64,000 bases of DNA from assembly GCA_903919975.1 (NCBI GenBank), contig CAIXKE010000080.1, positions 19,002-83,001 on the forward strand, read 5' to 3'. Shown here in pieces: positions 54,904-63,493 of the stretch. Within the stretch, counting starts at the first letter, position 1; each line of letters starts with the position of its first letter. The stretch comes from Akkermansiaceae bacterium. Lineage in GTDB: Bacteria > Verrucomicrobiota > Verrucomicrobiia > Verrucomicrobiales > Akkermansiaceae. The notes under the pieces are model-generated. The model searched no databases, was not told the origin of the DNA, and saw only the letters and a program-made list of their open reading frames with translations. Made by a program: the position numbers and the translations under genes.

Positions 54904-55181
54904 TCGGCTTTTTCCAGACTGCTGGTGAGTTGGTGGGCTTGGAGTTGTTGGGTGAAAAACTCGGCTTTTTCGCGTTCACCGGTCCAGACGATCGAGCGCC
55001 CTTGTTGATGCACTTGCAACATGAGGACGGCGGCTTTTTTCTCGTTGTAACCGAAAATTTTCGTCAAAACGTGCGTGACGTAGCCCATGAGATTCACCGG
55101 GTCATCATGGACAACGACATTCCACGGCACTGCAAGCACGGCAGATTCGCGGGTTTTGGTGAGCGTGTCGGAGTCTCCCAT
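54900..55181 (-). CDS. clpS: ATP-dependent Clp protease adaptor ClpS
   Basis: ClpS delivers N-degron proteins to ClpAP. The 93-residue form has PWNVVVHDDPVNLMGYVTHVLTK-type core: VVVHDDPVNLMGYVTHVL with the Asp pair of the N-degron pocket, then FGYNEKKAAVLMLQVHQQGR. ATG 55181 (MGDSDTLTKTRES) lies 4 bases after the ispG stop, and the longer frame upstream would overlap ispG with unrelated residues. It is the second gene of ispG-clpS-DUF2017. Confidence 0.93.
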   Translation of the reverse strand: MGDSDTLTKTRESAVLAVPWNVVVHDDPVNLMGYVTHVLTKIFGYNEKKAAVLMLQVHQQGRSIVWTGEREKAEFFTQQLQAHQLTSSLEKAE

Positions 55182-55185
55182 GGCG

Positions 55186-57696
55186 TTACACGTTGGCTTC
55201 CGCGTTAGCAGGGGCGTCCACCCATTTGCCATGCTCGCGGATCAGGTCGGTGAGGCGGGCGACTGCTTCATCTTCCGGAATGTTGAATTTCACGGCGGTT
55301 TTGCCGACGTAAAGGTTGATTTTTCCGGGCGCGCCGCCGACGTAGCCGAAATCGGCGTCGGCCATTTCGCCGGGACCATTCACAATGCATCCCATCACGG
55401 CGATGCGCACGCCCTTGAGGTGGCCGGTCGCTGCGCGGATTTTCTGCGTGGTGGACTGGAGATTGAAAAGCGTGCGGCCACAACTCGGGCAGGCAACGTA
55501 ATCCGTCTTGAAAATGCGGGTGCCGGCGGCTTGCAGGATGTTGTAGGCGAGTCGCAATGATTGGCCGGGCGCGGTCTCACCACGGACGAGAATCGCATCG
55601 CCGATGCCATCGCAAAGCAACGATCCAAGGTTTTGGGCGGCGGGCAGAAGTGCCTCGAGGAAATCTTTATTTTCCCGCGGTGGATGCATGGTGTCCTTCA
55701 AAAGGATCGGATGCCGCGCTTGCAGTTTCGAAGCTAACAAACGAAATGCTGGAATGACTTCCATCTCAGTGCCATCGGAAACCGTAACCAAGCATGACTC
55801 CACCCGGCCATTCACCGCCGCGAGCGCCACATCGTCATGCGGATCAATCTCCAAGACCCCGGATTTTTCCGCGATGATCTCCGGTTTGAAATCACCCATA
55901 GCGGCGATCTTGTGCGCGACCGCGTTCCAGCGATCCTGGGTGGTGAAAACGCGCACTGTATTCTCCCCGCCAAGCAAATGCCCCATGATCTCAAGAGCCG
56001 AACTGCGACGCCTCTCGTAAGAGAAAGGATCGTAAGACGGCGTGAAAGAAGTAGCTGGAGCGTCCCGCTCCAGGCCGTCCAAGGAGCGTCTCGCTCCGAG
56101 GTCCCCGTCATTCCGAGATCCCGTCCAAACCGCCGAAGCATTCCCCTTCCGAGGATTCTCCAACACATAATTCACCTGATGCCTAAAATCATCCGCATCC
56201 GTGGCCACATGATCATAGTATTCCTCATGCCAGAACGAACCTGTCCTCCCCAGAATCTCATTCGCTTTTTTCGCGACGAAAGATTTCCATGATTGAACAA
56301 TTTTTGCCAGATCCTGTCCTTCTTCCGGACGCAGCACCGCATGCACGTGATTGGGCATCACCGACCATGCAAACAACGTGTATCGTTCACCATCGAAGTA
56401 CTTCATCGCGCTTTCCATCAGGCCTGCGATTTCCGGCTTTCTGAGAAGACACTCGCCGTGGGATTGGTTCAGTGTGGTATCGAGAAACGATTCCTGAAAA
56501 CCTGCGATTTCCGATCGGATTGAAACCAGTGCTTCCAGACTGCTGCGGGAGCCACCTTGGGAAGTCAGTTCTTGCAAACGGGTGGCGAAAATCTTTTTTC
56601 GACTTTGGTAATCCTCTAAGACAGATGAGGGGATAGAGTCTTTGAGACGAAAGGTGATTGCATAGGTGGCTCCGGGGATTCGCCAGTGTGGGAGGTAAGT
56701 GGAGTCGTGCTTTTGGAGTTGGCTGAAGTCGAGGTGAATGCTCTTCGCGTCTTCTTGGAACTCGGGGCGAGACGCCCCTTGGACGCCCCAGCTACTTTCG
56801 TTATAAGGTTTCACCAGCGCCTGCGCAACCGGGATCTCATGGATGGAATCCTCGGTGAGCGAAACTCGGATGGTATCGCCGATGCCGTCCGCGAGCAACG
56901 AACCGATGCCGATGGCACTTTTGATGCGGCCGTCCTCGCCATCACCGGCTTCGGTCACACCGAGATGAATCGGATAGTTCCAATCCGGGCCCTCCGCGAG
57001 AAGGCGGGCGGCGAGCAAACGGTAGGCCTCGATCATCACTTTCGGGTTGGACGCTTTCATCGAGAAAACCAGCGCGTGATAATCGTGGTCGCGGGCGATG
57101 CGGGCGAATTCCAACGCGCTCTCCACCATGCCCAGCGGCGTATCGCCGTAGCGGTTCATAACGCGGTCCGATAGAGATCCATGGTTGGTTCCGATCCGCA
57201 TGGCGCGGCCAAGATCCTTGCAGAGGCGGACCAAGGGCGTGAACTCCTCGCGGATGCGCTCCAGCTCCTCCTCATATTGGGCATCGCTGTATTCGCGGAT
57301 TTCAAACTTCTTTTTATCGACGTAATTCCCCGGATTCACGCGGACTTTTTCCACCCACTTGGCGGCCTCGAGGGCGGCGTCCGGTTTGAAATGAATATCC
57401 GCGACGAGTGGCACGGTGCACCCGGCAGCACGCACCCCACGGGCGATATTTTCGAGATTCGCCGCGTAAACTTTCGTCTGAGCCGTGACGCGGACAATCT
57501 CACATCCGGCATCCGCGAGCCCGAGAATCTCGGCCACGCAAGCCTCGGTATCGCGTGTATCCGAGGTGATCATCGACTGCACCCGAATCGGGTGCTTCCC
57601 GCCAAGGCCCACATTCCCCACCATCACCTCGCGGGTGAGGCGGCGCGAAGGGTGGAGAAGATCGGGACAATAGCTCAGTGACGCGGTGGAATTCAT
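55186..57696 (-). CDS. ispG: IspG (HMB-PP synthase) with an in-frame RAYT transposase insertion
   Basis: IspG converts MEcPP to HMBPP in the MEP isoprenoid pathway using a 4Fe-4S cluster. The 836-residue product has the TIM-barrel domain (about 20-297; GGKHPIRVQSM, VADIHFKP, KVRVNPGNY, DGIGDTIRVSLTED), the A* domain of the large form from about 555 (YDPFSYERRRSSAL), and an intact C-terminal cluster domain with ACPSCGRTLFN and VMGCIVNGPGEMADAD. Between VKPYNES and YDPFSYE, at residues about 300-552, a complete REP-associated transposase is inserted in frame. Without it the protein would be about 585 residues, the normal length. ATG 57696 is preferred over a start 18 codons upstream. Operon with clpS and DUF2017. 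Confidence 0.93.
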   Translation of the reverse strand: MNSTASLSYCPDLLHPSRRLTREVMVGNVGLGGKHPIRVQSMITSDTRDTEACVAEILGLADAGCEIVRVTAQTKVYAANLENIARGVRAAGCTVPLVADIHFKPDAALEAAKWVEKVRVNPGNYVDKKKFEIREYSDAQYEEELERIREEFTPLVRLCKDLGRAMRIGTNHGSLSDRVMNRYGDTPLGMVESALEFARIARDHDYHALVFSMKASNPKVMIEAYRLLAARLLAEGPDWNYPIHLGVTEAGDGEDGRIKSAIGIGSLLADGIGDTIRVSLTEDSIHEIPVAQALVKPYNESSWGVQGASRPEFQEDAKSIHLDFSQLQKHDSTYLPHWRIPGATYAITFRLKDSIPSSVLEDYQSRKKIFATRLQELTSQGGSRSSLEALVSIRSEIAGFQESFLDTTLNQSHGECLLRKPEIAGLMESAMKYFDGERYTLFAWSVMPNHVHAVLRPEEGQDLAKIVQSWKSFVAKKANEILGRTGSFWHEEYYDHVATDADDFRHQVNYVLENPRKGNASAVWTGSRNDGDLGARRSLDGLERDAPATSFTPSYDPFSYERRRSSALEIMGHLLGGENTVRVFTTQDRWNAVAHKIAAMGDFKPEIIAEKSGVLEIDPHDDVALAAVNGRVESCLVTVSDGTEMEVIPAFRLLASKLQARHPILLKDTMHPPRENKDFLEALLPAAQNLGSLLCDGIGDAILVRGETAPGQSLRLAYNILQAAGTRIFKTDYVACPSCGRTLFNLQSTTQKIRAATGHLKGVRIAVMGCIVNGPGEMADADFGYVGGAPGKINLYVGKTAVKFNIPEDEAVARLTDLIREHGKWVDAPANAEANV
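56051..56104. repeat. Left REP-like palindrome of the RAYT insert
   Basis: Plus strand reads GTAGCTGGAGCGTCC, an extra 15 bases (CGCTCCAGGCCGTCC) and AAGGAGCGTCTCGCTCCGAG then GTCC. It contains two stems, GGAGCG-TCC-CGCTCC and GGAGCG-TCT-CGCTCC. Apart from the extra 15 bases it is an inverted copy of the right-end element at 56757-56795. Confidence 0.88.
56757..56795. repeat. Right REP-like palindrome of the RAYT insert (inverted copy)
   Basis: Its reverse complement is GTAGCTGGGGCGTCC followed by AAGGGGCGTCTCGCCCCGAG and TTCC, matching the left end except that the stem is GGGGCG-TCT-CGCCCC instead of GGAGCG-TCT-CGCTCC. The two stem changes compensate each other, so the hairpin is kept while the sequence differs. 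Confidence 0.88.
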
Positions 57697-57794
57697 TGAT
57701 GCAGGGGATATAAACGAAAATCCGCCGCCCGGCAACGACCGCGTGCGCATCGAGCCTTTTCTGCCCGTATTTCACCACCTATGGATTCCAAGGC

Positions 57795-58397
57795 TTGCCG
57801 GACACCTCCGACCATCGCTATGAACGGCGCGTGGCCGGGAAAAACATTGTTTACTTCGATTTGGAAACGCAGCGCAGCTTCGGTGACGTAGGCGGGTTTT
57901 CGCAAAAGGCCAAAATGGGCATTTCCATCGCTGTAACCTACAGCACCGCCCGCGGAACCTACGAAATCTACGGCGAAAGCGAAATGGACCAACTCGCCAA
58001 GGACCTGCTCAGCGCGGATCTGGTCGTCGGCTGGAACCACCTCCAGTTCGACTACCCGGTGCTCCAGCCGTATGTCTTCCATACGCTCGCCGAACAAACG
58101 ATCAACCTCGACATGATGCTGGAGCTCGAAACCATCCTCGGCTTCCGCCTCAAACTCGATTCGGTGGCATCCGCTTCACTCGGCACCGGAAAAACCGCCG
58201 ATGGCCTCGACGCCCTGCGCTGGTGGCAGGAACACAAAAAATCCGGCAACTTCGCCCCCTTGCGAAAAATCGCCGAGTATTGCGCCTACGACGTCAAAGT
58301 CACCAAGTGCGTCCACGAGTTCGCCCTCGCTAACGGATTTCTCAAATACGACGACAAAAGCGGCCGCTGCGCCGAGGTCGCCGTGAATTGGGCTTAG
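57795..58397 (+). CDS. RNase H-like (DEDD) exonuclease-type protein
   Basis: The protein of about 200 residues has IVYFDLETQRSFGDV with DxE, then DLVVGWNHLQFDYPVL, INLDMMLELETILGFRLKLD and IAEYCAYDVKVTKCVHEFA with YDV, the exonuclease (DEDD, YprB-like RNase_H_2) pattern. The same fold occurs next to DEAD helicases. The likely role is nucleic-acid trimming. The start is a TTG (57795) or GTG (57831); no ATG fits. The last residues (CAEVAVNWA) look like a natural end, just ahead of an IS630 remnant. Confidence 0.82.
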   Translation: MPDTSDHRYERRVAGKNIVYFDLETQRSFGDVGGFSQKAKMGISIAVTYSTARGTYEIYGESEMDQLAKDLLSADLVVGWNHLQFDYPVLQPYVFHTLAEQTINLDMMLELETILGFRLKLDSVASASLGTGKTADGLDALRWWQEHKKSGNFAPLRKIAEYCAYDVKVTKCVHEFALANGFLKYDDKSGRCAEVAVNWA

Positions 58398-58421
58398 ACC
58401 CTTTGCCAAAAATTAGGTCCG

Positions 58422-59245
58422 CTATTCGGAATGCGTTTTGCAAACGGAGCGGATGATTTTCGGCAGGTTCATCAAGTGCTGGATCGACTCGACGAGCTTG
58501 TCGCTGAGGTCCTTGCTTTGTTTCGTGAAGTAGCCGACCAGATAGTGTCCTTTCAGGTGCTGCCAAAGTCGCTCGATCGGGTTGAAGTCGGGGCTGTATG
58601 GTGGCAAATACACCGGCTCGATGTGATGCCAACACAGGCTCTTGGTCTTATGCCAGTTGGCGTTGTCGAGCACGAGCACAACGCGTTTGCCTCGACGCTT
58701 CGGTACCTCTACGGCCATCGCGTCGAGGGATTGACCGCGCCGATGACATTCTGCCGAACGTGACTCCCCTGGTAGGCCTGGGTCGGTCGCGGGCCCCGCT
58801 TGACCCATTTATGGCGCGGCCGCGGATCTCCTTCGAACCCGGCTTCATCGCCAAAGAAGACTTCACAAACCGGGTCTTCCAACAGTCCGAGAAGCTCAAA
58901 GGCGAAGGCTTCGCGCTGGTCTTCCCAAGCTTCGCGATCCGGAGGCTCTGGCACGGGCCGGGGAATCTTACGGACGTATTCGTGCTCATGAAGGTAGCGC
59001 ACGAGCGTGCGGCACCTGAGGTCGATTGCCTTTTCCTCGCGCAGCCAGCCGCAAAGTTTGACGACGGTCCAATGGGTTTCGCCCGCCAGTGAAGGATCAT
59101 CAATACGGGGAAGGATGTCGGCCCCGACTTTTGCAGCTTCAAGCTTGCGGGGGCGGCCGGGGCGGGGCTTGTAGGTAAGTCCGTCGATTCCCCGTGCATT
59201 GAAGCGGGAGATCCAGAGCCGGAACATCCGGGCGCTGACGCCTTA
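58422..59245 (-). mobile_element. Degenerate IS630-family transposase
   Basis: Minus-strand frame one (59227-58709) gives FRLWISRFNARGIDGLTYKP, then FFGDEAGFEGDPRPRHKWVK and NVIGAVNPSTRWP before a stop. Frame two (58808-58422) gives GKRVVLVLDNANWHKTKSL and YSPDFNPIERLWQHLKG with the second Asp and Glu of the DDE triad. The stretch normally between GAVNP and VLVLDN is shortened, so a deletion as well as a frameshift separates them. The N-terminal helix-turn-helix is missing before about 59245. The element is dead as it stands. Confidence 0.82.
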
Positions 59246-59284
59246 GGATTGCGTGGGCGGGGCGAGTGTGGGTAGGTTTCTCCC

Positions 59285-60067
59285 GTGGCGGATTTCTCAC
59301 TGACATTTCTTGGCACAGGCACATCGGTCGGCGTGCCCGTGATCGGATGCGGCTGTGCGGTTTGCAAATCGGCCGATCCACGGAACCAACGCTTGCGGTC
59401 ATCGGTGCTGATGAGGGCTGGTGAGGTGGCGGTGTTGGTGGATTCCGGACCGGACTTGCGGGCACAAGCGCTACGCGAGGGACTGCGGGCGATCGATGCT
59501 GTGATTTACACGCATTCGCACTTGGACCACGTGGCCGGTTTTGATGAGTTGAGGGCGTTTTGCTGGCGCAAAGACGGACCGCTGCCATTGCATGCGACGA
59601 ATGAGTGCATAGCGACCTTGCAGCAGATGTTCGGCTGGGCTTTTTCCGCGGAGAATGTGTATCTGGGCTATGTGAAGCCGGATCCGAAGCCCATCGACGG
59701 GCCGTTTTCTTATGGCAATTTGGAAATCACGCCGCTGCCTGTGGAACATGGCGCGGTGGAAACCATCGGGTTTTTATTCAAAGCTTCAGGTGCCCGTAGC
59801 ATCGCTTACCTGCCCGATGTGAAACGCATCCCGCCCGCCACGATGGACCTCATCCGTGGAGTGGATGTGCTGGTGGTGGATTCGCTCCGGCCCCTCCCCC
59901 ACCCGACCCATTTTTCTCTGTGCGAGGCGCTCGTGGCAATCCGCGAGGCGGAGGCGGGTGAGGCCTGGCTGACCCACCTCGGACACGAAAACGACCACGC
60001 CGTGCTGGAGGCGGAGTTACCGGCGGGCGTGCGGGTGGCTTGGGATGGCCTGCGGATCGGGCTTTGA
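59285..60067 (+). CDS. MBL-fold metallo-hydrolase, PhnP-like
   Basis: This 260-residue protein begins with GTG (MADFSLTFLGTGTSVGVPVIG). It has GCGCAVCKSADPRNQRLRSS, a Cys-rich part as in PhnP, and YTHSHLDHVAGFDELR, the HxHxDH zinc motif, then VEHGAVETIGF and HLGHENDHAVLEAEL. PhnP-like proteins are phosphodiesterases of cyclic nucleotides or ribose phosphates. Substrate here is unknown. The TIGR03790 gene follows 47 bases later on the same strand, so a short operon is possible. Confidence 0.92.
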   Translation: MADFSLTFLGTGTSVGVPVIGCGCAVCKSADPRNQRLRSSVLMRAGEVAVLVDSGPDLRAQALREGLRAIDAVIYTHSHLDHVAGFDELRAFCWRKDGPLPLHATNECIATLQQMFGWAFSAENVYLGYVKPDPKPIDGPFSYGNLEITPLPVEHGAVETIGFLFKASGARSIAYLPDVKRIPPATMDLIRGVDVLVVDSLRPLPHPTHFSLCEALVAIREAEAGEAWLTHLGHENDHAVLEAELPAGVRVAWDGLRIGL

Positions 60068-60114
60068 TGCGCGTGAGCCTTGCATCTCCTCAAAGCTCCA
60101 CGCATATTTACCGC

Positions 60115-61680
60115 ATGCGTTTGTTTGTTGTGGCGTGGCTGATGTTGGCGGGCGTATGGCCGCTGGCAATCGGCGCACCCGCGCCTGATTCGGTCGCAGT
60201 CCTTTACAACGAGACATCCACAGAATCGGGAAAACTCGCACGCTTTTACTGCGAGGCACGCGGCATTCCGACGGAGAATCTCATCGCTCTAAAAATGCCG
60301 GAAGCGCAGGACATTTCACGCGCCGATTACGAATCAATGATCGCCGCACCGCTGCGTAAAGAATTCGACCGTCGCGCATGGTGGAAGCGAGGTAAGAACG
60401 CCGCCGGAATCACCGCTCCGGTTCTCAACAAGATCCGCGTGCTCGTGACGGTGCGCGGTGTCCCCCTACGCATTCAGCCCGACCCAAAACCCAAGCCACC
60501 AACCGCCACGGTGCCCCCCCCTCCCCCGCAGAATCCGATGGACGATCACGATGAAGCATCGGTCGATTCCGAATTAGCACTCTTTGGTTTGGAAGGCGTG
60601 CCTCGGACAGGCGCATTGCCCAATCCATATTATAAGTCTGAAAAATCGATATCCAGCCGCGAGTTTCCGTTTCTCATCCTCACCGCACGCATCGATGCGC
60701 CGACTTATGCCACTTGCGAGCGAATGGTCCGCGATGCCATCGAAACCGAAAAAAATGGCCTCTGGGGCATGGCCTACGTGGACATCGCCAACAAGTTTCC
60801 GCAGGGCGACCAATGGTTGAAAAACGTAGTGAGCGAGAACGCGAAATTTGGAATCCCGACCGTGGTGGATCGCTTCAACGACACGCTTCCAACTTACTAT
60901 CCGATGCGCCAAGCGGCTTTCTATCACGGATGGTATGATTGGAATGTGAGCGGCCCGTTTTTAAATCCCTCGTTTAAATTCCGTAAGGGCGCGATCGCCA
61001 TGCACTTGCATTCATTCAGCGCCGAACAACTCCACAACCCATCGAAAAATTGGGCTGGCCCCTTGCTGGAAAAAGGCGCGGCAGTCACCATAGGCAATGT
61101 CTATGAACCTTTTCTGCATCTCACCCACGACTTCGGAATCCTCCACCAACGCCTGTTAGCCGGACATTCATGGGTGGAGGCTTGCTGGATGGCGATGCCC
61201 GCCGCATCATGGCAATGCGTGGTTTTTGGCGACCCTCTCTATCAACCTTTCAAACATCTCGACGGCAGCGGCGCGGTGATGGAAAGTGACAAGGATTTCC
61301 GCGCCCTGAGGGCCGCCACCTTACGCTGGTCGAACAATCCTAACGAGCGCCGCAAACAACTCGACATGGCGGCAGACCGAACGGGCAGCGCAGTGCTCGC
61401 CGAAGCCGTTGGCTTGGATTTGCAAGGCCATGGCTTAAGCTCCGAAGCTATCTTGTGTTTTCGCAAGGCCAAGAGCTTCTATCTCGCAGATGCGGACAAA
61501 CTCCGTCAGGATTTCCACGTGATCGCCATCGACCGCTCCGCCAATCGCAAGGACCTCGCCGTCCGAGGCCTGAGAGATGCGGAAACGCGCTATCGCTCGC
61601 TCCCCGAAGCGGAATCTTTGCAAGGCTGGCTGAAAATCCTCGACCCACCAGCTCCACCGCCAGCCAATCCCACCAAGTGA
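60115..61680 (+). CDS. Exported TIGR03790 family protein
   Basis: The 521-residue protein has a signal peptide (MRLFVVAWLMLAGVWPLAIG). The mature part VAVLYNETSTESGKLARFYC, RGIPTENLIAL and IRVLVTVRGVPLRI is the TIGR03790 core, seen in Verrucomicrobia, Acidobacteria and others, without known biochemistry. The middle has an HDFGILHQRLLAGHSWVEAC-type conserved stretch, and the last 90 residues end with a Pro-Ala-rich tail. A longer in-frame reading starts at 60040 inside the previous gene and is not used. Confidence 0.9.
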   Translation: MRLFVVAWLMLAGVWPLAIGAPAPDSVAVLYNETSTESGKLARFYCEARGIPTENLIALKMPEAQDISRADYESMIAAPLRKEFDRRAWWKRGKNAAGITAPVLNKIRVLVTVRGVPLRIQPDPKPKPPTATVPPPPPQNPMDDHDEASVDSELALFGLEGVPRTGALPNPYYKSEKSISSREFPFLILTARIDAPTYATCERMVRDAIETEKNGLWGMAYVDIANKFPQGDQWLKNVVSENAKFGIPTVVDRFNDTLPTYYPMRQAAFYHGWYDWNVSGPFLNPSFKFRKGAIAMHLHSFSAEQLHNPSKNWAGPLLEKGAAVTIGNVYEPFLHLTHDFGILHQRLLAGHSWVEACWMAMPAASWQCVVFGDPLYQPFKHLDGSGAVMESDKDFRALRAATLRWSNNPNERRKQLDMAADRTGSAVLAEAVGLDLQGHGLSSEAILCFRKAKSFYLADADKLRQDFHVIAIDRSANRKDLAVRGLRDAETRYRSLPEAESLQGWLKILDPPAPPPANPTK

Positions 61681-61719
61681 ACAGCTCACCAAAAATCATG
61701 ATCGCCCGCAACTCCTGAC

Positions 61720-63093
61720 ATGACATACGGATTTTTGTTAGAATCAGTGTGGCATCCGCCACTGTTATTCGCGGAGACCTCCGCCGCCGCCTTGCCGCCG
61801 GAACTGGAACTTCAAGCGCTGTGGTTTTCCGGAGCGTTTGGCCGCGATTTCCGCACCACCTGCGGGAAATCCGTGAAAATCGTGCAATTCGGCGAGTGGA
61901 ACCGCAGTTCAGGCCCGGATTTCATCCAAACCGCCGTCGAGATCAATGGTGAACTCCGGACCGGCCCCCTCGAACTCGATCCCGACGCCAGCTCTTGGGA
62001 AGCCCACGGACATGCCGTCAATCCGGCGTTCCGGGACGTCGTCCTCCACGTCGTGTTTCAAGCAAGTGGCCGCCGGGATTTCATCCGCACCACCGAGCAC
62101 CGCGAAGTCCCCCAGGTGATCATCACCGAAATGCAACTGTCGGATGCGCTCAACCGCCCGCAGCGCGAGGTCGCCATCGCTCATCCGGGCCGCTGCATCT
62201 TTCCATTGAAACACCTCTCGCCCGGTTCGATCGAAAGCCTGCTCAATGAAGCCGCCTTGCACCGCGCCAATCTCAAAGCCTCCCGCTGGTTGAAAACCGC
62301 CGACGCCCATGGCCGCGACGCCGCTTTGTTTCAAGCCACCGCTGAAACGCTCGGCTATCGCGGCAACTCGCTGCAAATGCGTCTGCTCGCACAGCGCTCA
62401 CCGCTGGCCTTGCTCAAGGCCGAGGGCGATGCCGCCGAAGCCGTGCTCTTCGGCACCGCCGGCTTTCTCTCACCCCACCTCCACGAAATGGCACCGCCCG
62501 ACACCCGCGACTACCTGCGCGCCTTGTGGGACGCCTGGTGGAAAAGCCGCGCCCGCTTCGAAGTCACTGAAAACCGCGCGATCCCATGGAAAACCCACGG
62601 CCAACGCCCCGCCAACCACCCGCACCGACGGGTTGGCGCACTCACAGCACTGGTCAATGCCTGGCCCCAATACCGCCGACTGGCCCTTGCCCGTCCATTT
62701 GCCGTCAAGCCGCTCATCGATTTCCTGCAAACGCTCGACCACCCATTCTGGTCTTTCCGCCACACCCTCACCTCCGCCGCCACCCCCGGCCGGGTCTCGC
62801 TTTTTGGCCGCACCCACGCGCTGGAACTCATCGCCAATCACCTCGCGCCGCTTGCCATGCGCGAGAACGGCATGACATTTCATTCCTACCAAAAACTGCG
62901 GAACTCCACGCCTAACGATAAAGTAAAGCGCTGCTCACTGCGGCTTTTCGGCTCCAGCAAATCCGCCTTGCCATGGACCCGCCGGGTTGCTCACCACCAA
63001 GCGCTGCTCCAAGTGTATCAGGACTTCTGCCTCGAGGATTTCTCCGATTGCCAGGACTGCCCGTTTCCCGAACAACTCCTGCAATGGCGATGA
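61720..63093 (+). CDS. DUF2851 family protein
   Basis: The 457-residue protein shows the DUF2851 pattern: YGFLLESVWHPPLLF at the start, FGEWNRSSGPDFIQTAVEIN, TGPLELDPDASSWEAHGH, RDVVLHVVFQASG, and a C-terminal Cys pair in DFSDCQDCPFPEQLLQW. The family occurs in Bacteroidetes and PVC bacteria, and its function is unknown; the Asp-Glu-rich N-terminal motifs recall nuclease-like folds. Its TGA overlaps the ATG of thiS. Confidence 0.9.
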   Translation: MTYGFLLESVWHPPLLFAETSAAALPPELELQALWFSGAFGRDFRTTCGKSVKIVQFGEWNRSSGPDFIQTAVEINGELRTGPLELDPDASSWEAHGHAVNPAFRDVVLHVVFQASGRRDFIRTTEHREVPQVIITEMQLSDALNRPQREVAIAHPGRCIFPLKHLSPGSIESLLNEAALHRANLKASRWLKTADAHGRDAALFQATAETLGYRGNSLQMRLLAQRSPLALLKAEGDAAEAVLFGTAGFLSPHLHEMAPPDTRDYLRALWDAWWKSRARFEVTENRAIPWKTHGQRPANHPHRRVGALTALVNAWPQYRRLALARPFAVKPLIDFLQTLDHPFWSFRHTLTSAATPGRVSLFGRTHALELIANHLAPLAMRENGMTFHSYQKLRNSTPNDKVKRCSLRLFGSSKSALPWTRRVAHHQALLQVYQDFCLEDFSDCQDCPFPEQLLQWR

Positions 63094-63302
63094 TTTCCCA
63101 CACCACCATCACCCTGAATGGCACCTCGCATCCGCAGGAGAGCGCGGTTTCGATCACCCAATTGCTCGAAACCACCGGCCTCGCCGGCAAACCGGTCGTC
63201 GTAGAGCTGAACGAACAAGCCGTTTTTCCCCGCGACTACCCACACACCCAAGTCGAACCCGGCGCACGAGTCGAAATCGTCGCCCTCGCCGCCGGCGGCT
63301 GA
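63090..63302 (+). CDS. thiS: Sulfur carrier protein ThiS
   Basis: The 70-residue ubiquitin-like protein has the ThiS pattern: TITLNGTSHPQESAVSITQL, KPVVVELNEQAVFPRDY and the C-terminal GG at VEIVALAAGG that is adenylated and thiocarboxylated. It provides sulfur for the thiazole of thiamine. No thiG, thiF or thiH is in the window. ATG 63090 overlaps the DUF2851 stop (ATGA), so the gene is translated with it. Confidence 0.92.
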   Translation: MISHTTITLNGTSHPQESAVSITQLLETTGLAGKPVVVELNEQAVFPRDYPHTQVEPGARVEIVALAAGG

Positions 63303-63418
63303 CCGCCCTCAAGATCCGCCTGCCCCGAGTTTCCGGGAATTTCGCCCAATTGGGATTTTTCCCTTGCCACGGAACGCCCGGGAATCCCATCGTCCGCCCG
63401 CGTCTGAAACGACGTAAT

Positions 63419-63493
63419 TCCGGCGTAGCTCAGCGGCAGAGCGGGTGACTGTTAATCACTAGGTCCTTGGTTCGATCCCAAGCGCCGGAGCCA
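63419..63493 (+). tRNA. tRNA-Asn (anticodon GTT)
   Basis: The cloverleaf has acceptor TCCGGCG/CGCCGGA, D arm with TAGCTCAGCGGCAGAGC, anticodon stem GGTGA/TCACT around loop CTGTTAA (anticodon GTT), T arm CTTGG-TTCGATC-CCAAG, discriminator G and an encoded CCA (63491-63493). It is the probable attachment site for the integrase remnant that follows. Confidence 0.97.

Larger units (their letters stand above)
56049..56797 (-). mobile_element. REP-associated tyrosine transposase (RAYT) inside ispG
   Basis: The insert of about 750 bases encodes HWRIPGATYAITFRLKDSIP, then YTLFAWSVMPNHVHAVLRPE with the HUH-type HVH pair, and SFWHEEYYDHVATDADDFRHQ with the Tyr candidate nucleophile, ending NYVLENPRKGN. 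All expected Y1_Tnp/RAYT blocks appear intact. In frame upstream of HWRIPG I see no ATG, GTG or TTG within the insert, so the transposase part seems to be made only by translation from ispG. Both ends are inverted REP-like palindromes. RAYTs nick single-stranded REP DNA and are usually single-copy, free-standing genes. Confidence 0.88.

Noticed and set aside
58709..58808. Programmed frameshift joining the two IS630 frames
   Set aside because: The region between GAVNP and VLVLDN is shorter than in the family and the N-terminus is missing, so a deletion is present and the element is degenerate.
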